Origin: Coleofasciculus sp937127375
GTDB taxonomy: Bacteria; Cyanobacteriota; Cyanobacteriia; Cyanobacteriales; Coleofasciculaceae
Length of the DNA: 64,000 bases
Assembly (NCBI GenBank): GCA_040218875.1
Contig: JAVJQP010000032.1
Reading direction: 5' to 3' (one strand)
In this document: in pieces, positions 59,198-64,000 of the stretch
Position numbering within the stretch: the stretch's first letter is position 1
How the letters are laid out: each line of letters starts with the position of its first letter
Position numbers and translations under genes: made by a program
Notes under the pieces: generated by a model
Told to the model about the DNA's origin: nothing
The model's database searches: none
What the model saw: the letters and a program-made list of their open reading frames with translations, nothing else

Positions 59198-61789
59198 ATG
59201 ATGCAGACGTTTAGCAAAAAAGAGGCGTTCATCGCTTCCGTTATCCTATTTATCACCGTAGGAACTGTTACGCCTCAGTTCCGACTTACCTTCCTGGGGC
59301 TAAATCCGGTATTGGCTCAGATTTCACCGGAGGAGTTCGAGGTACCGGAATCGATTCCCCGTGGGACAACGGTGCGGCTGGATGGTTCTAGCAGTATGGC
59401 AAAGGTGAATGAATCCTTAAAGGAGCGTTTTGAAAAACAGTATCCGGGTACCGATGTCCAACTCAATTCTGCTGGGAGTAAAGCCGCCTTAGTAGCCCTA
59501 GCTGAAGGAGAGATTGATCTAGCTGCGATCGGACGCCCGTTGACGGATCTAGAAAAGGCGCAAGGGTTAGCCCAAATTAATTTAAGTCGGCAAAAGATTG
59601 CCATCCTCGTCGGACCCAATAGTCCTTATGGGAATATAGATATTACCTTTGAGCGATTTGCCCGGGTGTTCCGAGGTGAAATTACGGATTGGTCAGAACT
59701 AGGGGGTGTACCCGGACCGATTCAACTGATCGATCGCCCGGACTATAGTGATACCCGGCAGGCGTTTCAACGCTACGATGTGTTTAAAGCGGCACCCTTT
59801 AGAATCGGAGCCAATACCACCCAGGTAGAGCGAGATAGTACCGAAGCCGTGATTGAAGAACTGGGAAAAAACGCTGGCGGGATTGGGTATGCGATCGCGG
59901 ATCAAGTTTTTGATCGCCAGGATGTGACAATCATCCCCATGCATAAAGTCTTTCCCGATGATGAACGCTATCCTTTTTCCCAATCCCTGTCTTATGTCTA
60001 TAAGGAACCTGCTACGCCTGCAGTAGAAGCCTTTATCGGCTATGCTTTAGATCCATCCAATCAGCAGGCAGTTAAAGAGGCTGTTGCCGAAACAACGACA
60101 GAACCGGAAGACGCGATCGAAGAACCCGCCGCCGCCGCCGCCCAGCTAGCCCAGGCACCGAATGCACCCGATTCACCGGATTCTCCCGAACCTGCTGCCG
60201 CACCCGGGGACGTTGATCAGGTCGATGTCGATGCCCAAGCCACGCCACCCGGACTGATCCCCTGGTGGGTACCGTTACTGCTTGCCCTTTCGTTTCTGGC
60301 GGGCGGTTTCCTCGTCTGGCTGCTGAAAAATCGCGACGATGATGATGAACGTCCAAAACGTAGTCCTTTCGGTGAGGGAATAGCGACGAATGGCACACCA
60401 ATAAACACAGCGGGCGCGGCTGTTCCTCCTCCAACCCCAGTCGCCGCCCCAGTTCCAGCGCCAGCGCCAGCGCCAGCACCAGCGCCAGTCCACAGCAGTT
60501 TACACCTAGTCCCCTACGATGGCAAAAACGCTTATGCCTATTGGGACGTAGCCCCAGCCCATATCCAGAATCTCCAGCGTCAAGGAGGCAAAGATCTGGT
60601 AGTACGGCTTTATGATGTCACCGACAGCCTGATTTCACCCCATCAGCCCCCCTATCTGCTCCAGCAGTTTAGCTGTGAGCCTCAACCTCCCTATATCCTA
60701 TTGACACTACCCGCAGAGAATCGAGATTATATGGCGGAGTTAGGGTATCTCACTCCAGGCGGAGAATGGCTGCTCTTGGCTACCTCGAATAAGGTGCGGG
60801 TTTCTCCGACAATTCCCACCAGTACCGCTGTCACCGCCACTCCAAACACACAAGCTTGGCTTGCGCCATCGCCCTACCCAGCCACGACACCATCAGCGAT
60901 GACTGCACCCCCTGCCCCATCTGGGTATGGAGGAGGATATTACCCGCCAGCCCCCGCTCACAGTCGCCTCTTTTTAGTTCCCTACGACGGCAAGAATGCC
61001 TACACCTATTGGGATATTGCTCCGGTTCAAGCCCAATCCCTCCAGCGTTTAGGGGGAGAAAAGCTGATGTTGCGTCTGTATGATATCACCGATAGTCCCA
61101 ACCCAGAGCGGGATCAGCCGCCGATGCTGCAACAGTTCGGATGTCAGGGGGAGCAAAACTATCTACTCTTGTCTTTACCCGCAGAGAACCGGGATTATTT
61201 AGTGGAACTGGGTTACTTGACCCGTGAAGGCTACTGGTTACCATTGACGCGATCGCAAACTGTGCGGGTGACGCCGATTTTCGGGACGGGCAATGTCCTC
61301 CCAGGAGGCATAGGTCATGGTGAAGGAACCTGGCTGTCTCATTCCCCGAATCCCTCTCACAGTCGTCTATTCTTAGTGCCTTACAGTGGCAAAAATGCCT
61401 ATGCGTACTGGGAATTAGTGCCGAATCAGATTCAAGCCTTAAAGCATCAAGGGGGAGAAAAGCTACTGTTGCGTCTATATGATGTCTCCGACAGCTTAGA
61501 TCCAGACAGCTATCGTTCCCACTGTGTCCAGGAATATGATTGTCAGGGTTCAGAGAATTATGTGCTGCTCACATTTCCGTCAGCGGACCAGGATTACCTG
61601 GCGGAGTTGGGATATCTCACGGCGACTGGGGACTGGCTACCTCTAACTGACTCGGAAACAGTACGAGTGACGACTAATATTCCCACCGACAGCGATACCC
61701 TGTTCTTGGTGTCAAGGGATCGTAACAATTCGTACACCTATTTAGAAGTTCCCCCCACCGTGCTGGAGGCGCTTAAGCATAAGGCGTAG
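59198..61789 (+). CDS. Phosphate-binding-protein-like/DUF4912 fusion, membrane-anchored
   Basis: The protein has 863 residues. A signal peptide (about 1-41) is followed by a PstS-like periplasmic binding domain (about 50-295: TTVRLDGSSSMAKVNESLKE, AGSKAALVALAEGEIDLAAI, FRGEITDWSELGG). A Pro/Ala linker, then one transmembrane helix (PWWVPLLLALSFLAGGFLVW, about 350-370) and an acidic DDDDE stop-transfer-like patch follow. The other side holds three DUF4912 repeats (each HSxLxLVPYDGKNAYAYWD...LYDVTD...YLAELGYLT) and a partial fourth. The sensor-like outside and DUF4912 inside suggest signal transfer or wall anchoring. The stop is followed at once by the second minisatellite. Confidence 0.85.
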   Translation: MMQTFSKKEAFIASVILFITVGTVTPQFRLTFLGLNPVLAQISPEEFEVPESIPRGTTVRLDGSSSMAKVNESLKERFEKQYPGTDVQLNSAGSKAALVALAEGEIDLAAIGRPLTDLEKAQGLAQINLSRQKIAILVGPNSPYGNIDITFERFARVFRGEITDWSELGGVPGPIQLIDRPDYSDTRQAFQRYDVFKAAPFRIGANTTQVERDSTEAVIEELGKNAGGIGYAIADQVFDRQDVTIIPMHKVFPDDERYPFSQSLSYVYKEPATPAVEAFIGYALDPSNQQAVKEAVAETTTEPEDAIEEPAAAAAQLAQAPNAPDSPDSPEPAAAPGDVDQVDVDAQATPPGLIPWWVPLLLALSFLAGGFLVWLLKNRDDDDERPKRSPFGEGIATNGTPINTAGAAVPPPTPVAAPVPAPAPAPAPAPVHSSLHLVPYDGKNAYAYWDVAPAHIQNLQRQGGKDLVVRLYDVTDSLISPHQPPYLLQQFSCEPQPPYILLTLPAENRDYMAELGYLTPGGEWLLLATSNKVRVSPTIPTSTAVTATPNTQAWLAPSPYPATTPSAMTAPPAPSGYGGGYYPPAPAHSRLFLVPYDGKNAYTYWDIAPVQAQSLQRLGGEKLMLRLYDITDSPNPERDQPPMLQQFGCQGEQNYLLLSLPAENRDYLVELGYLTREGYWLPLTRSQTVRVTPIFGTGNVLPGGIGHGEGTWLSHSPNPSHSRLFLVPYSGKNAYAYWELVPNQIQALKHQGGEKLLLRLYDVSDSLDPDSYRSHCVQEYDCQGSENYVLLTFPSADQDYLAELGYLTATGDWLPLTDSETVRVTTNIPTDSDTLFLVSRDRNNSYTYLEVPPTVLEALKHKA

Positions 61790-61800
61790 TTGTAGGTGGA

Positions 61801-61898
61801 AGCAGGGGGAGCAGGGGGAGCAGGGGAAGCAGGGGGAGCAGGGGGAGCAGGGGGAGCAGGGGGAGCAGGGGGAGCAGGGGGAGCAGGGGGAGCAGGGG
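61801..61898. repeat. 9-bp minisatellite GGGGGAGCA, about 11 copies
   Basis: It has the same unit as 38475-38654, including one GGGGAAGCA variant. It starts 11 bases after the stop codon of the DUF4912 gene, and on its right side adjoins a GGGGCGGGTTT element. Confidence 0.92.
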
Positions 61899-61907
61899 CA
61901 AATTGTG

Positions 61908-61969
61908 TAGGGGCGGGTTTCACGACTATCTTTTCGGTTACACCCAGATCTAAATAAACCCGCCCCGAC
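61908..61969. repeat. GGGGCGGGTTT palindromic element
   Basis: The arms TAGGGGCGGGTTT and AAACCCGCCCC flank a middle unrelated to the other copies. It is followed by short GACAAATGA tandem repeats (61971-62010). Confidence 0.7.
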
Positions 61970-61970
61970 T

Positions 61971-62010
61971 TGACAAATGACGAATGACAAATGACAAATG
62001 ACGAATGACC
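61971..62010. repeat. Short tandem repeat (TGACAAA/TGACGAA)
   Basis: Five heptamers alternate TGACAAA and TGACGAA, the reverse complement of the TCATTTG/TCATTCG heptads elsewhere in the window. They end 35 bases before the next start codon. Confidence 0.75.
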
Positions 62011-62045
62011 AACTTTTCAGATGCGGGTGAAGGAAACAGGAAAGC

Positions 62046-64000
62046 ATGAACCATAACGAAGCCCATCTCCATATCACTGTCCAGTCGGCAGCTCATAACC
62101 AGGGAAATTCGGCTCGGATTACAGTCAATGACGAAGAATTCGGGTTTGATCCGTACAATCGCGGACTGAATGTGGCGGTTATCCATGAAGTAACGGGTCA
62201 AAAGCTGGGTAGCGCCACCTTTGATACCTTTGGTGATCCCAGTTGTACGATCGCCTTCACCGAATGGATGGAGAGTCTGCCTGTTGGTCGAATTGTGGCG
62301 ATCGCGCTGAAGGATGAGGGAACTGTCTATCTGGATGAGCGGGCGAAAAATGCTTGTGCGGCGTTGGGGGCGTATTGGGTTTATTATCTCCAGTTTCGCA
62401 GTTCTTGGGCGATGATTGGTCAAAAGGGAGCGACACCGGGAACAGCAACTGAAGCGTTATCGGATGAGCATGGTGTCACCTGTTCTCGTTCCTTTACGCT
62501 CCCCTCAATTTTCGCGAACACGGCGACAATTTCGGCGACATCGGCGGCTGGAGAGTACGGTGTTTTAACGCATATTAGCCGGAATGGATCTGTCATCCCA
62601 ATTAAGGGAGGATATCAGCGCGGGTTAAATGTGGTGGTGTTTGAACCCGCTACTGGCAAACCCCTGTTGGCGGGTTCGTTTGACTTGTTTGCGGATGCGT
62701 CTGTGGCGGATGGCTTTGCCCAAACGATTGAAGCGATACCCGATGGGAAGATTGTCGCGATCGCACTTAAAGATGATGCCTTTGTCAATCTCTCCCAAGC
62801 TGCCAAAAATGCCTGTCGCGCGATCGGTAGCCGTCTGATTGATCACTTAGAATTTCGCGGCGCTTGGTCAATTGTCGGATATAAAGGCGCGTCTCCGGAT
62901 TCAGTGATTGAAAATCTGAATAATTCTGGGTTTACATCGGTCAAAGCCTGGATGCCTTTAGTTATACCCTGCCCAACCTGGCAGCCTCAACAGAAGCTAC
63001 AACCCCCAGATTTACCCGAAAAAGGGATCTTTGGCAGTGCCATTGCCATGAGTGGCGAGACTGCCATTATAGGGGCGCGTTTGGCTCAAGTGAATGGCTC
63101 TCCGGCTGTGGGTAGTGCCTATATTTTCCAACACCACAACGGCGTGTGGACAGAAAAACAGAAACTCCAACCCTCGGGGTTTGGGCATCAAGATGTCTTT
63201 GGCAATGCAGTGGCGATTCAGGGAAATCTGGCGATTGTCGGTGCCTATTTTACCGATGCGCCCGATCGCCCCAATGCCGGGAGCGCCTATATTTTCCAAC
63301 CGGAAAATGGCGTGTGGGTAGAAAAACAGAAACTCCAACCCGCTGATTTACAGGGGAATGACTGTTTCGGGAGTGCGGTGGCGATTAGTGACAATTTCGC
63401 GATCGTCGGTGCCTATACCGTAGACGCCGAAAGTCGTCCCGAAGCTGGGAGTGCCTATATTTTCCAGCTTGAGAATGGGGTGTGGCAACAAAAACAGAAA
63501 CTGCAACCCGATGACTTACAGCGCGGGGATGGGTTTGGCGGTGCAGTGGCGATAAGTGGGGAAACCGCGATCATCGGGGCGCGTCTTGCCAAAGCAGATG
63601 GCGGTCAATTTGCTGGGAGTGCTTATGTGTTCCAGTTAGAAAATGGGGTATGGCAGCAAAAACAGAAACTGCAACCCGCTGACTTACAATATGGGGATAA
63701 TTTTGGTAATGCGATCGCGCTCAGTGGTGAATTCGCGATTATCGGTGCTTATGGTGTTGATGCCCAACGGTATCCCGATACTGGCGCTGCCTACATTTTC
63801 CAACAGGAAAACGGGTTGTGGCAACAAAAACAGAAGCTGCAACCTGCTGATTTACAGCGTCGCTATGGCTTCGGCTGTTCAGTGGCGATTCAGGGACAAG
63901 TGGCTGTCGTGGGGACTTCTGATGCTGGAAGCGCCTACATTTTCCAACTCAATCAGGGAACATGGCAGCACAAACAGAAATTATACTCTCCGGAGGTGCA
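62046..64000 (+). CDS. Tandem ILEI-domain plus FG-GAP repeat protein (partial)
   Basis: ATG 62046 (MNHNEAHLHITVQSAAHNQG) opens a frame that runs off the right edge (651 codons seen). Residues about 5-130 and 155-290 are ILEI domains (YNRGLNVAVIHEVTGQKLGS, GRIVAIALKDEG; GYQRGLNVVVFEPATGKPLL, KIVAIALKDDAFVNLS, EFRGAWSIVGYKG). From about 318 there are at least six FG-GAP-type repeats of about 55 residues (FGSAIAMSGETAIIGA...GSAYIFQ...WTEKQKLQP), which fold as a beta-propeller. It starts with no evident signal peptide. It is the largest of the three ILEI genes here and the only one with propeller repeats. Confidence 0.82.
   Translation, partial: MNHNEAHLHITVQSAAHNQGNSARITVNDEEFGFDPYNRGLNVAVIHEVTGQKLGSATFDTFGDPSCTIAFTEWMESLPVGRIVAIALKDEGTVYLDERAKNACAALGAYWVYYLQFRSSWAMIGQKGATPGTATEALSDEHGVTCSRSFTLPSIFANTATISATSAAGEYGVLTHISRNGSVIPIKGGYQRGLNVVVFEPATGKPLLAGSFDLFADASVADGFAQTIEAIPDGKIVAIALKDDAFVNLSQAAKNACRAIGSRLIDHLEFRGAWSIVGYKGASPDSVIENLNNSGFTSVKAWMPLVIPCPTWQPQQKLQPPDLPEKGIFGSAIAMSGETAIIGARLAQVNGSPAVGSAYIFQHHNGVWTEKQKLQPSGFGHQDVFGNAVAIQGNLAIVGAYFTDAPDRPNAGSAYIFQPENGVWVEKQKLQPADLQGNDCFGSAVAISDNFAIVGAYTVDAESRPEAGSAYIFQLENGVWQQKQKLQPDDLQRGDGFGGAVAISGETAIIGARLAKADGGQFAGSAYVFQLENGVWQQKQKLQPADLQYGDNFGNAIALSGEFAIIGAYGVDAQRYPDTGAAYIFQQENGLWQQKQKLQPADLQRRYGFGCSVAIQGQVAVVGTSDAGSAYIFQLNQGTWQHKQKLYSPEV

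Noticed and set aside
60072..60479. Minus-strand Arg/Leu-rich frame
   Set aside because: It is a shadow over the Pro/Ala linker of the 59198-61789 gene.

Overview
The window reads as chromosomal DNA of a filamentous, mat- or bloom-type cyanobacterium. It carries petC-petA (cytochrome b6f), a plant-type sucrose synthase, a DUF3067 protein, XisH/XisI factors, Uma2 endonucleases, a SmtA metallothionein with SmtB-type operators, dense HIP1 octamers (GCGATCGC) and many palindromic intergenic repeats. A Coleofasciculus/Microcoleus-like genome is my guess; genus is not provable from the sequence alone.

Layout. 0-0.35 kb: end of an RTX calcium-binding protein. 0.8-8.5 kb: what looks like a ribosomally made peptide (RiPP) cluster. 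It has an APH-like kinase, a HopA1-like protein, an aldo/keto-reductase-fold protein lacking the usual catalytic tetrad, a parvulin (PpiC) isomerase, two double-glycine-leader precursor peptides, a small hypothetical protein and, in the opposite orientation, a HTH protein and a second PpiC. An APH-like kinase plus HopA1-like lyase is the enzyme pair of class V lanthipeptides and thioamitides, so this is my main candidate for a little-described system. 8.9-25.8 kb: orphan histidine kinase, a four-copy 154-bp tandem repeat, sucrose synthase, M32 carboxypeptidase, a P1B-4 (CoaT-like) metal exporter next to a truncated MerR gene, a zone of decayed genes, a GNAT, carB, smtA and an APH/P-loop kinase. 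25.9-37.8 kb: mostly housekeeping genes (rplY, purA, ppk2, ureD, ureA, AI-2E transporter, K+ channel, DUF3067, petC, petA, RNA-binding protein), with one TnpB element beside a broken SGNH hydrolase. 38-52 kb: accessory genes, including an AI-2E remnant fused to a minisatellite, a 1663-residue haemagglutinin-type exoprotein, two Uma2 proteins, an IS630 fragment, a STAND-like ATPase, a serine-hydrolase-like protein with a peptidoglycan-binding domain, a deleted xisH with intact xisI, and a glycosyltransferase.

52-64 kb is the second unusual region. It has three genes with ILEI (FAM3/PANDER-like) domains, one of them broken and one fused to FG-GAP repeats and running off the window. It also has a membrane-anchored polyprenyl synthetase, a translationally coupled pair made of an unknown two-repeat protein and a CrtC/AttH-like lipocalin enzyme, a truncated thrombospondin C-terminal-domain gene, and a phosphate-binding-protein/DUF4912 fusion.

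Palindromic repeats are the other main feature. At least ten families recur in the intergenic DNA. Two have entered coding sequence in frame, one in the two-repeat protein at 55.4 kb and one in tnpB. No tRNA, rRNA, CRISPR array or prophage was recognised.
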